A DNA stretch of 57,812 bases from SIG459 sp045631645 (GTDB lineage: Bacteria > Bacillota > Clostridia > Oscillospirales > Oscillospiraceae): the NCBI GenBank assembly GCA_045631645.1, contig JAZQVC010000044.1, positions 1 through 57,812 of the forward strand, given 5' to 3'. Position numbers and translations under genes: made by a program. Shown one piece after another: positions 34,893 through 43,502 of this stretch. The stretch's first letter is position 1. Every line of letters starts with the position of its first letter. The notes beneath the pieces were generated by a model. That model saw nothing but the letters and a program-made list of their open reading frames with translations. It did no database searches and had not been told where the DNA came from.

Positions 34893-36638
34893 ATGAAATA
34901 CAGGCATTTGACGCTTATTTTTGTTTTTCTTCTGGCATTGGCGCTGAGCGGCTGCGCCTGCAGCCACGAATGGACTGATGCGGACTGCGTAAATGCGCAG
35001 CTCTGCACAAAATGTCAGGAGACCGGTGCGCCAGCACTGGGGCACATCTGGCAGGATGCCAGCTGCACCGAGGCGGAAATCTGCTCCCGCTGCGACGCCA
35101 CACAGGGCGAGGCGCTGGGGCATAGTTACGGGGAATGGAATTTTGGCGAAGATCAGATGTCCCACACCTGCAGCATCTGTGCCTTTGAAGAAAGCGCAGA
35201 TATTGATCGGGAGCTTTATCTTGAAACACTGTTGCCCGGTTACTGGGATTTGTTCGGCATGTATGATGACACGGGATTTATTCAGGCAAGCCGACTGACA
35301 TTATACGGAATTGGATTCCATTTTGGTGAAAACAGAAGCGCTACTTTCAGCATGCCGCAAAAGGGTGCTCAGCAGCTTACATGGAGCTTCGACTCCTATA
35401 AGCTTGAAGATGGATACGACAACTATTACTTCACCCTGACAAGCGAAGCGACCACCTATCCCATGTGCCTGCGTCTCAATCGGTCAGGAGATCTGAACAC
35501 GCCGGAAAAGGAGCTCATCCTTATTTCAGGTCAATTGCTCTTGTTCAGTCAATACGATGATCTTAGATATGATCTTGGCGGTGATTGGGGTATCGCATAC
35601 GACCAATGGGCAAACATATTGGGCAATCTGGGCAATTGGCTCACATTCCGTGATGACCGGACTGTAATCGGCAATCTGAACGGCACTGTGGATGGCATAT
35701 GGCATGTGGTGCCTGTCTATACTGTCGACCTTAGCAGCCCATCCGAGTATATTATTATGATTGAAAACCATGCCGGTGACGAAGTTCAGCTGCTCAAGGG
35801 CACGCTGTCCGCCTCCCGCGGATACAGTTTGGACTTCGTAATCGGTCGCTCCCGCCAGAGTTTTGCACCCATCAATGAAAAAGCACTGGAACAGGTCAAA
35901 ATTGCAAACACCATCCATCTCGGCACTTGGACCTCGACAGAAGTTCAATATCAGGGTGAAACAGAACGAACTACCTCCGAGTACTCTGTCACCTTCAATG
36001 ACGATGGCACCTTTACCGCTAATCTTGGCAAGGAGCTTAGCGGCGCATGGGGAGTGCGGGATATTTCGGATGCAGGCGATAAAATCTGGACCAACGGAAA
36101 TGACAGCCCCACTTATAGGTATTATATGTTCGCGGATGGTCTCGACGAAATTTACTGCGAAGTGGACGCGCGGTCGGATAGAAAGCACTTTATCATCCAT
36201 AATTTTGAGCTGATGGATGGAAGGCAGATTGATTTTGTGCAGTATTCAGAAGATGAGTTCGTCCTGATGAACCAGCGCGACACTTACCCCATCGGCACAT
36301 GGCTTCCCTCCTCTTACTATGTGGATAATAAGCTTGACGGCACACGCATGGAAGACACTCAGGTAGAAAACCATCCCTTCATTTTCCACGAAGACGGACG
36401 CTTTACAGCGGTGTTGGAGGAAGAAATGACCGGTTCCTGGGAATTCGAAGATCTCGAATTTATGGATACATCTATCGGTCAATATTGGGAAATGGATTAT
36501 CTGCTTACATTTGACGGTCAAGCAGAGCCGATGCGGATTCACATTGAACTCAGAGAAGATGTTCCGGAATTTTTCATCTATATGCCCCATCCCGAAAAAG
36601 AAAACTACGAAATAGTTGCCGGATTCCGGAAAGGATAA
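34893..36638 (+). CDS. Lipoprotein with N-terminal CxxC modules and repeated beta-rich domains, function unknown
   Basis: 581 residues. The signal LIFVFLLALALSGC gives a clear lipobox with lipidated cysteine near residue 21. Residues about 24-95 carry three CxxC modules (CTKCQETG, CSRCDATQG and CSICAFEES) with LGHIWQDASCTE and LGHSYGEW spacing, the same module family as in the two large leucine-rich proteins at the left of the window. The rest holds three or more similar stretches, each with a gtW...tFnddGtFta...l.G.W pattern (around 360-395 and 480-520), as in lipocalin-like or copper-resistance-like beta domains. No enzyme motif was seen. It has its own start region with a palindrome and a strong terminator. 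Confidence 0.8.
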   Translation: MKYRHLTLIFVFLLALALSGCACSHEWTDADCVNAQLCTKCQETGAPALGHIWQDASCTEAEICSRCDATQGEALGHSYGEWNFGEDQMSHTCSICAFEESADIDRELYLETLLPGYWDLFGMYDDTGFIQASRLTLYGIGFHFGENRSATFSMPQKGAQQLTWSFDSYKLEDGYDNYYFTLTSEATTYPMCLRLNRSGDLNTPEKELILISGQLLLFSQYDDLRYDLGGDWGIAYDQWANILGNLGNWLTFRDDRTVIGNLNGTVDGIWHVVPVYTVDLSSPSEYIIMIENHAGDEVQLLKGTLSASRGYSLDFVIGRSRQSFAPINEKALEQVKIANTIHLGTWTSTEVQYQGETERTTSEYSVTFNDDGTFTANLGKELSGAWGVRDISDAGDKIWTNGNDSPTYRYYMFADGLDEIYCEVDARSDRKHFIIHNFELMDGRQIDFVQYSEDEFVLMNQRDTYPIGTWLPSSYYVDNKLDGTRMEDTQVENHPFIFHEDGRFTAVLEEEMTGSWEFEDLEFMDTSIGQYWEMDYLLTFDGQAEPMRIHIELREDVPEFFIYMPHPEKENYEIVAGFRKG

Positions 36639-36643
36639 TATAT

Positions 36644-36680
36644 ACGCCCCGAAGCCGTATGGCCTCGGGGCGTGATTTTT
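36644..36680 (+). terminator. Terminator of the CxxC lipoprotein gene
   Basis: Stem ACGCCCCGAAGCC / GGCCTCGGGGCGT, loop GTAT, followed by GATTTTT, 6 nt past the stop. Confidence 0.85.
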
Positions 36681-36728
36681 GATTTCCACCTCACACGGAA
36701 CGCAAAGAAAGACCGTCCTTCTTTATAG

Positions 36729-36770
36729 CAAAAAGGAATAGGCCGCTGCCTAAGCGCCTGTTCCTTTTTG
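36729..36770 (-). terminator. Terminator of the sugar uptake operon
   Basis: Arms AAAAAGGAA-AGGC and GCCT-TTCCTTTTT pair around an inner loop, 18 nt past the stop at 36789, with T-runs on both strands. Confidence 0.7.
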
Positions 36771-36788
36771 ATTTTAAATTATTTTGCC

Positions 36789-39032
36789 TCAGCGGGCTAC
36801 AGTAACTACCACGGACATTTCCTTTGTTCCCTGCTCGGGGATAAGCACATACTCATAAGCCTCAAGCTCGCCGCCCGCCTCGTTGGGGGCAAGGCTGCCC
36901 TTAACAGCAGCCATATTTACGATGCTATAGCCTTCTTTGGGGATAAGCACAAAGTAAAGATTGCCGTCAATATAGTTCTGGCGCTTTACTGTGAAGCTGT
37001 TTGAGTCGGGAGTGCCATCCTCAAGGAGAGAAACAAGAGAGTACTTGACGTTGCCATAGGTCTGACCTGCGTCAACAACGCCGTTATCCTTGATCTCGAT
37101 GACGGTGGAGTCCACCTCGATAGTAACATTGCCCTCGGCATATATGCCGTCAGCATAGCTCTCGCCACCAACGCTCAGAGCCTTGACGTGAATGGTCACG
37201 GGAGCCTCGGAAGCCAGATCGGAGAGGCTATCCAGAGTCAGGGCGTTGATCCAGCCCTCACCGGTGATGTTCCAGCGGCTATCCTTCAGAGTGAGATTGA
37301 TGGGGTTATTCAGTATAGGCTTGGCGCTGTGGCGGAAGCGGCCAATGATCTTGCAGTCGCCGTCAAAACCGCCCTGCTCAGCAGCATAGTTGGCGTGGTC
37401 AAACTCCTTGCTGCCCATAAAGGCATTCAGAACCGTGCCGTTGGGAACCACATTGCCTTCCAAATCCACGTGGATAGCCTGGGTTGCGGAGACAGTACCG
37501 GTCAGCACAGCCTTCTCCAGCAGAACATTAAGATTCTGGCGATAGTTATAAATACTGTTGAAGATGTCGCCGGAATACTCGCCATTTTTCAGTGTAGCAC
37601 TGCTGTCGGCAACGGAGGTGCTTGTTGCAACAGCCTCATCGGGATGGTCATTGATGGTATAGGTGGTGATGCCCGGGTTGCCGGCGTCATCAGATTCGAT
37701 CAGTTCAACCAAAATGCCGTTTTCGCTGCGGGTGGATTCGCCGGAGAAACGGATTTCGCTGTTATCCACGATTATATTGCTGAAGCCGGTGTTTGCAGCT
37801 CCGGACTTTATCTGGATAAGTCCGTCCACAGTATCAAGCTTGCAGCCAAGCAGCTCAAATGTTCCGCCTCTGGACTGCTGGGTCATAAATGCAATATGAC
37901 CGCTGGAGAGATAGGAGTCGATATAGGTGGAGCCGGATGGACCGGAGCCCATAACCTGAATATAGTCAGGAGAATAGAACTCAACATTCTTATAGCGGTT
38001 GTGTACACCGGAATCTGCATAGGTAACATAGCCGGAGCCGCCCACAGTGAAGCCGTAGGTAACGCCACCAACAGTTTTTGTGGCGGTGTATTCCTTGCCT
38101 TCCTGCGCAATTTCCATTGTGCCTATTCCGGAGAGGGTATCCTCAACATCAAGGGCGTAGGTCTTGCACACATCGTATGCGGTGCCGGAGTCTGTGGAAA
38201 GGGTGCCCCAGCCGGTGCAGATAACAATGCAGTTTTTAAATCTTCCCTGTCCGTCTGCCATCACATTGAGGGAGCGAACTGTGCCTTCCATACCAAGAGC
38301 GAAGGGCACGCGCTTCATCATGGCAGGAGTGAGATCTGCAAACTCCTGATATGTATCCTGAGTTTCCTTGGTATAGATGACTGTATCGCGAACATTTGCA
38401 ATTGATGTATTGTCCACATAAAGAGCACAGCGAATTGCACCGTCAGTCTCAATATAGCAATCGGCTATTTCAAGCTCGGAGCGATTATCGGCCATTATTG
38501 CTGCACCCCAACCGGCAAGGTCGTCGCCGCCATCGCCGTGGGATATAAATGTAGAGCCGGAAATGGCATACTTTGTGCCGTTATCCAGAAGAATACCGTT
38601 GAAATGGGTGCCGCCGGTTGTTACGGTGACGCCCTCGGCCTTCTTCTCATCGTAGCTGCCGCCGCTTATTGCTTCTCGGACAGAGCCATCATCCACTATT
38701 TTTCCATCATCCACAAGAAGAGCCTGACGGAACCAGTAGGTGGCCTTTTCCTCTTCCTTTGCTCCGGACCAGGGGGCAGCGCTGGGGCCGCCCACGCGAT
38801 AGACCTTCACCTCGCGGATAACAAAGCTCTCGGCAACCTCATAGCTTTTTCCGGGGAGCAGATCGCGCTGTGCGCCGTCCACAACAAGCACAAGAGCGCA
38901 GCCCTCAGCGGCGCTAGTATTTTTCATCTCGCCATCCACGAGATATTCTGCGGAAATCACAGTGGATGCAAGAGCAGTAGTTGTATAGTAATTAGCAGTT
39001 TCGGTTCGGACTATCTCAAGTTTGAAACCCAT
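36789..39032 (-). CDS. Predicted right-handed beta-helix-like protein without signal peptide, last gene of the sugar operon
   Basis: 747 residues when begun at ATG 39032, which is served by AAAGGAGA; an ATG 21 nt earlier contains that ribosome site and is unlikely. There is no hydrophobic N-terminus or membrane segment, so it is predicted cytoplasmic or exported by an unusual route. The sequence is rich in short beta repeats ending in Asn, Gly or Asp (HFNGILLDNGTKYAISGSTF, ALYVDNTSIANVRDTVIYT, FELLGCKLDTVDGLIQIKSG, FSNIIVDNSEIRFSG). Pectin-lyase-like solenoids show this pattern. No catalytic triad was identified. It follows the permease by 73 nt in the same direction. It could act on a polysaccharide-derived ligand or be structural; the function is open. 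Confidence 0.72.
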   Translation of the reverse strand: MGFKLEIVRTETANYYTTTALASTVISAEYLVDGEMKNTSAAEGCALVLVVDGAQRDLLPGKSYEVAESFVIREVKVYRVGGPSAAPWSGAKEEEKATYWFRQALLVDDGKIVDDGSVREAISGGSYDEKKAEGVTVTTGGTHFNGILLDNGTKYAISGSTFISHGDGGDDLAGWGAAIMADNRSELEIADCYIETDGAIRCALYVDNTSIANVRDTVIYTKETQDTYQEFADLTPAMMKRVPFALGMEGTVRSLNVMADGQGRFKNCIVICTGWGTLSTDSGTAYDVCKTYALDVEDTLSGIGTMEIAQEGKEYTATKTVGGVTYGFTVGGSGYVTYADSGVHNRYKNVEFYSPDYIQVMGSGPSGSTYIDSYLSSGHIAFMTQQSRGGTFELLGCKLDTVDGLIQIKSGAANTGFSNIIVDNSEIRFSGESTRSENGILVELIESDDAGNPGITTYTINDHPDEAVATSTSVADSSATLKNGEYSGDIFNSIYNYRQNLNVLLEKAVLTGTVSATQAIHVDLEGNVVPNGTVLNAFMGSKEFDHANYAAEQGGFDGDCKIIGRFRHSAKPILNNPINLTLKDSRWNITGEGWINALTLDSLSDLASEAPVTIHVKALSVGGESYADGIYAEGNVTIEVDSTVIEIKDNGVVDAGQTYGNVKYSLVSLLEDGTPDSNSFTVKRQNYIDGNLYFVLIPKEGYSIVNMAAVKGSLAPNEAGGELEAYEYVLIPEQGTKEMSVVVTVAR

Positions 39033-39105
39033 GATTGACCGTTCTCCTTTCAAAATTGCGGGAATTTATATTTATTGCAGTTTGGAAGCTACGAAGCAGG
39101 TCTTC

Positions 39106-40125
39106 TCAGCCTTCAGTTATTTTGGGGGCGCTGACCTTCTTGGCAGCCTTTATAGCGGAACGGGTCTGCATGGTATCAAGGATGACTGCAGAAAGGAGGG
39201 CTATACCCAGAACAACATACTTCCAGTACTGGTTCATGTTCAGGAAGTTCATGCCGGAGTTCAATACGCCGATAATAAGGACGCCGATGACCATGTTGCT
39301 CATCTTGCCTCCGCCGCCGCCCATTTTTATGCCGCCCAGCATACATCCGGCCATAACAATGAACTCATCGCCTATACCCATAGAGTTATTGACGGTGCAG
39401 CTGAGACGTCCGATATTGACCATCTGAGCAATACCGAAGAAGAGACCGGCCAGTGCAAATATTGCAATACGCATCTTGGCAACGGAAACGCCGGAGAGGG
39501 CAACCGCTTCAGGGTTGGAGCCCAGAGCATAGACATTGCGTCCGAAATGGGTCTTGTTCAGAATGAAGGAGCCTATGGCCACCATTATTATCATAACAAT
39601 GACGCCGGATTTCAGGCTGCCGCCAAGGAAGGGGATGTTGAAACCACCGAGGATTTTGTAGCCCTCGGAAAGTCCCTTATAGGTCTGGGTCATACCGCCG
39701 GAAAGCAGGTAGGTAGCGCCGTTGAGCATATACTGGGTAGCCAGAGTGATAATAAAGGGGAACACTCTCAGCCATGAGTACATAACGCCGTTAAAGGCGG
39801 AAAGGATCACGGCTGCGGCAAGACCTACAAGGACAGAAACCGCAAAATTGCTGGAAAGATCCACACGGGCGATGATTATACCAACGGTGGAGATGAGGAA
39901 GCCGGTAGAAAGGTCCATAGCTCCGCCCAGCATAATAAAGGTAATACCTATGCCGAGAATCACCAGATAAGAGTTCTGGCTGAGAATGTTCAGCAGATTC
40001 TGGATGCCAAGGAAGTTTCTGTTTGCAACGGTGGGGCCGAGAACGGCAAACACTGCAATAACAGCTATGAGCACGAACAGCATCACATATTCGCGCAGGA
40101 AGGATTTAAAGCTTCTTTTCTTCAT
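39106..40125 (-). CDS. Sugar ABC transporter permease (RbsC-like)
   Basis: 339 residues, about nine or ten hydrophobic segments, the normal size for the single-type permease (used as a homodimer) of ribose/galactose-class importers. Recognisable stretches are GIGITFIMLGGAMDLSTG in the middle membrane region, YALGSNPEAVALSGV (the conserved cytoplasmic loop for ATPase contact) and GDEFIVMAGCMLGGIKMGGGGG near the C-terminus. The start ATG has GGAGG in front. It lies 17 nt downstream of the ATPase gene, which with the binding-protein gene makes a full importer. Confidence 0.92.
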   Translation of the reverse strand: MKKRSFKSFLREYVMLFVLIAVIAVFAVLGPTVANRNFLGIQNLLNILSQNSYLVILGIGITFIMLGGAMDLSTGFLISTVGIIIARVDLSSNFAVSVLVGLAAAVILSAFNGVMYSWLRVFPFIITLATQYMLNGATYLLSGGMTQTYKGLSEGYKILGGFNIPFLGGSLKSGVIVMIIMVAIGSFILNKTHFGRNVYALGSNPEAVALSGVSVAKMRIAIFALAGLFFGIAQMVNIGRLSCTVNNSMGIGDEFIVMAGCMLGGIKMGGGGGKMSNMVIGVLIIGVLNSGMNFLNMNQYWKYVVLGIALLSAVILDTMQTRSAIKAAKKVSAPKITEG

Positions 40126-40142
40126 TATCTGTTCCTCCGTAT

Positions 40143-41642
40143 TCAGGATTCCCGTATGGTTGAGGACGCCATATCAAGTATGCGTTCCTGAGAGAATTCC
40201 TCTTTGCTGAGTTCGCCGACCAGACAGCGTTCGCCAAAGACCACAATGCGGTCGGACATTCCAAGCAGTTCCTCCATATCGGAGGTTATCATAATGATGC
40301 ACTTGCCTTCCTCGCAAAGTTCGTTGATAAGCTCGTATATTTCATACTTGGCGCCAACGTCTATACCGCGGGTAGGCTCATCGAAAATTACAATGTCGGA
40401 CTTGGTTGCAAGAGCCTTGCCAACAACCACCTTCTGCTGGTTGCCGCCGGAGAGAGTCATAACCTTGGTGTGAGACAGATCCGGTGCCTTGATGCGCATG
40501 CTCTGTCCGTAGAAATCAGAAATTTCTTTCTCTTTCTTTCTGCCTACAACACCTGCATGGGAGATTCTGCCCAAAACATTGTAGACAATGTTCCAGGATA
40601 TGGTCTCCTGCAGGAAGCAGCCCTCACGCTTGCGGTCCTCAGGGATAAGGCAGATGCCGTACTTGTGCATAGCGTCATGGGGAGAGTTTATGTCGGCCAG
40701 CTTGCCATTTACATATATCTCGCCATACTGCCTCTTTTCTGCGCCGTAAACGACCTTCATTATCTCTGTTCTTCCCGCACCTACGAGGCCGGAAATACCC
40801 AAGACCTCACCCTTGTGAGCCTTGAAGGATACATCACGGACACCGTTGCCTGAAAGATGTCTGAGTTCAAGAGCCACTTCGCCAATCTTTGAATTTCTGG
40901 GAGGGAAAGTGGCGGACATCTCTCTGCCAACCATGTGCTTAATAAGTTCGGCACGGTTGGTCTTTTTGGTATCAAGAGTAGTTATGTACTCACCGTCGCG
41001 GAGTATGGAAATGCGATCTGTAAGTTCAAACACCTCGTCAAGGCGGTGGGAAATGAATATGATGGCCACGCCATCATCTCTCAGCTTGCGAACGATGCGG
41101 AAGAGGATACCGACCTCAGCCACAGACAGAGGCGCTGTGGGCTCATCCAGAATAAGAATGCGGGCATTCTTGCTGACAGCCTTGGCAATCTCCACTATCT
41201 GCATATGACCGGGAGTCAGGTCTCTTACCAGAGTGTTTGGATCAATATTGACGCCGAAATCATCAAATATTCTCTGTGCAATTTCGCACATTTTCTTTTG
41301 GTTGACCAGCTTGCCGTGACGTTCGCCATAGCAGATATTCTCAGCTGCAGACAGAACGTCGATCAGGTTGAATTCCTGATAAATGCACTCAACACCGTGC
41401 TGACGAGCCAGCGCGGGTGTCATAGCTGAATAGGTCTCACCATCGATGGTAACGGTGCCGCCATCAGGCGCATGGGCGCCTGTTATTGTCTTAATAAATG
41501 TGGATTTTCCCGCTCCGTTTTCGCCTATAAGGGCGTGAACCTCGCCGGGATAAAAGTCTATGGAAACTTTATTGAGCGCTATAACGCCGGGATAGATTTT
41601 CATTATGTCCTTCAGGGACAGAATAGGCTTGCGTTCTTCCAA
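40143..41642 (-). CDS. Sugar ABC transporter ATP-binding protein (RbsA/MglA-like, two ATPase domains)
   Basis: 499 residues with two tandem ATPase domains. Domain 1: Walker A GENGAGKST, signature LTPGHMQ, Walker B ILILDEPTAPLS. Domain 2: degenerate Walker A GLVGAGRTE, signature LSGGNQQK, Walker B IVIFDEPTRGID. This asymmetric pattern is typical for the ribose/galactose/xylose importer class. The start appears to be TTG (reading MEERKPILS) with GGGGG 9 nt upstream, so initiation may be weak. It lies 99 nt after the binding-protein gene, with a strong hairpin in between that may lower its expression relative to the binding protein. Confidence 0.93.
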   Translation of the reverse strand: MEERKPILSLKDIMKIYPGVIALNKVSIDFYPGEVHALIGENGAGKSTFIKTITGAHAPDGGTVTIDGETYSAMTPALARQHGVECIYQEFNLIDVLSAAENICYGERHGKLVNQKKMCEIAQRIFDDFGVNIDPNTLVRDLTPGHMQIVEIAKAVSKNARILILDEPTAPLSVAEVGILFRIVRKLRDDGVAIIFISHRLDEVFELTDRISILRDGEYITTLDTKKTNRAELIKHMVGREMSATFPPRNSKIGEVALELRHLSGNGVRDVSFKAHKGEVLGISGLVGAGRTEIMKVVYGAEKRQYGEIYVNGKLADINSPHDAMHKYGICLIPEDRKREGCFLQETISWNIVYNVLGRISHAGVVGRKKEKEISDFYGQSMRIKAPDLSHTKVMTLSGGNQQKVVVGKALATKSDIVIFDEPTRGIDVGAKYEIYELINELCEEGKCIIMITSDMEELLGMSDRIVVFGERCLVGELSKEEFSQERILDMASSTIRES

Positions 41643-41672
41643 AATCGTAGCCCCCTGTTTAGAGTTGAAACA

Positions 41673-41702
41673 GAGGCGGCGCGAGGATTCTCACGCCGCC
41701 TC
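41673..41702 (-). promoter_or_regulatory. Intergenic hairpin between binding-protein and ATPase genes
   Basis: GAGGCGGCG-GAG pairs with CTC-CGCCGCCTC around GATT. No T-tract follows on the minus strand (it reads CTGTTTCAAC), so it is more likely an mRNA-stabilising or partial read-through element than a full terminator. Such hairpins are known after binding-protein genes. Confidence 0.6.
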
Positions 41703-41741
41703 CCGTAAATTTGTCGCTTATAGATTGTTTATGCTTTTTTA

Positions 41742-43004
41742 TCAGCCGATGAAATTGGGAACCTTGTACTCAATAGCGGGGTTCTCGTCGCCATTGACCC
41801 AGGTCTTTTCAAAACCGTAAACGCTGGTAACAGAGATGGTATCGTAGTAGGTCTCGCCGTAGGTCCAGGTGTAACCGTCCTGACCGCAGGCACTGAGAAG
41901 GATGTCAGCAAGATGCCAGCCGGTGAAGAAGGGAGGCAGCATTACGGGCATGCCGGCAAGAGCTTCGATGGACTGTGCATGAGCTTCAACAGCAGCATAG
42001 GATTCTTCGCCGATAACAGCCTTGGCAGGATCGCCGAAGGGCAGGGGAGCATCGCCGTAAGTGGAGTAGCCCTTGATAGCGGATACGGAGTGGTTTTCAA
42101 CGATGGTGGGATAGATCTCACTGAAGGTGGTGTCTTCGCCGTAGCAGGAGATGACGCAGTAGTCAGCCAGATCCAGGCCGTTCAGGTCGCAGTGCTCAGC
42201 GATGGCATCAGCCATACCGAGAGCGAGCTGGGGCTCATAAGCGATGAAGATGTGGCAGTCGGGGTTTGCACCCAGAATGTCCTGAGTGTTGTTGTAAGCC
42301 TTGGAGTAACCGTCGTTATAAGAGGTGTTGGTAGCAACACGCACGAGAGAGGCAGACTTATCAACCATGCCAACAACAGCGTTGGAACGATAGATACCGT
42401 CGGTGATGTCGGTGAAGATGTCGCAGGCAACTTCATACTTGCCGTCTGCATTGGCAGGAACATTGCCGCCCTCAGCAACGCGCTTGGCGACCCAGTCCTC
42501 AGCTGCTTCAACAGCGAACTGACCGGTGATCTCGTATGCGGTGTAGACGCAGCCGGCGATTTGGTAATCAGTGGGCTCTGCACCGAGCATTGCAACAGCG
42601 ATACCGGCGTCAACAGCCTGCTCAACAACGTCCTTCAGGAGGACAACGTCCATAGCGGCGATCATCAGAGCGCCAACGTTGCCGGCAGCAATAGCATCCT
42701 CAACAAAGGTGACCTGGTTTGCGGGGTTGCCTTCTGCGTCCTTCTTAACATAGGTGAAGCCCTTGTCCTGCATAACAGCACCCATGGTGTCGTTTATCCA
42801 GATAAGACCTTCTGCATTGGTAGTGGGAAGGATGGACCAAACTTCCTTATGGCCGTTCCAAACAAAGCCTTCGGGTGCGGGATCCTTGGCATCTGCGCCG
42901 GGAGCAGCAGGCTCAGAAGGAGCAGCAGGAGCATCGGTGTTGCCGCAAGCGACCATGGCGAATACCATTACAAGAGCAAGCAGCAGAGCAATAAGCTTTT
43001 TCAT
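41742..43004 (-). CDS. Sugar ABC transporter substrate-binding lipoprotein (periplasmic-binding-protein type 1)
   Basis: 420 residues. The signal MKKLIALLLALVMVFAMVAC has a lipobox ending MVAC, so it is membrane-tethered outside. A Pro/Ala linker follows, then two alpha/beta lobes in the ribose-binding style: SILPTTNAEGLIWINDTM near the first strand, GALMIAAMDVVLLKDVVEQAVDAGI, GANPDCHIFIAYEPQLALGMADAI in the second lobe, and YCVISCYGEDTT. The ligand cannot be read from the sequence. Position in a dehydrogenase and VOC-protein operon suggests a sugar, polyol or a derivative. AGGAGG precedes ATG. Confidence 0.92.
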   Translation of the reverse strand: MKKLIALLLALVMVFAMVACGNTDAPAAPSEPAAPGADAKDPAPEGFVWNGHKEVWSILPTTNAEGLIWINDTMGAVMQDKGFTYVKKDAEGNPANQVTFVEDAIAAGNVGALMIAAMDVVLLKDVVEQAVDAGIAVAMLGAEPTDYQIAGCVYTAYEITGQFAVEAAEDWVAKRVAEGGNVPANADGKYEVACDIFTDITDGIYRSNAVVGMVDKSASLVRVATNTSYNDGYSKAYNNTQDILGANPDCHIFIAYEPQLALGMADAIAEHCDLNGLDLADYCVISCYGEDTTFSEIYPTIVENHSVSAIKGYSTYGDAPLPFGDPAKAVIGEESYAAVEAHAQSIEALAGMPVMLPPFFTGWHLADILLSACGQDGYTWTYGETYYDTISVTSVYGFEKTWVNGDENPAIEYKVPNFIG

Positions 43005-43067
43005 TTATTTTTCCTCCTTGAATTTTATTTAACAGCTAAGCTGATAAATTATGAATTTGTTTCTCGT

Positions 43068-43478
43068 TCATCGCTGAATGAATTCCAGCAGAACACCGTC
43101 GGGATCGCGGATAAACATGACGGATTCGCCGTCCATAGTGACCTCGTGGGCAATGTCCACACCCTTGGCAAGAAAATGAGCCTTGAGGGCAGGCATGTCA
43201 TCTACCTCAAAGGCAGCATGCTTGGTGCCAATGGTCTGAAGGTCGGAGTTAGGAGCAAGGCGATCTCCGGGGATGGCCTTGGGCTCATCATACTTAAACA
43301 GCTCTATCTCAAAGCCGCCGCAGCCGCGGATGAAGCAGATGCGGGCACCCAGAGGAGGAACATAGTCGTCCTTGAGCAGTTCGCTGAAGCCCAGAACCTC
43401 GTCGTACCATTTCAGAGAACGCTCCATGTCGGAAACACTTATGCCAACATGAAGCACCTTGGTGATATTTTTACTCAC
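43068..43478 (-). CDS. VOC-superfamily (glyoxalase-like) protein
   Basis: 136 residues with two beta-alpha-beta-beta-beta halves. Four candidate metal ligands fall at the usual places: His in VLHVGISV, Glu in FEIELF, His in GTKHAAFEV and Glu in VLLEFIQR. It therefore looks like an intact single-chain glyoxalase I, isomerase or dioxygenase-type protein. The start is GTG (reading MSKNITK) with GGAGA 8 nt upstream; a nearby ATG is out of frame. It sits 24 nt after the dehydrogenase gene and 63 nt before the binding-protein gene in one operon. Reaction unknown. Confidence 0.88.
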   Translation of the reverse strand: MSKNITKVLHVGISVSDMERSLKWYDEVLGFSELLKDDYVPPLGARICFIRGCGGFEIELFKYDEPKAIPGDRLAPNSDLQTIGTKHAAFEVDDMPALKAHFLAKGVDIAHEVTMDGESVMFIRDPDGVLLEFIQR

Positions 43479-43502
43479 AGCATTTTCTCCTTTCGGGAAT
43501 TA

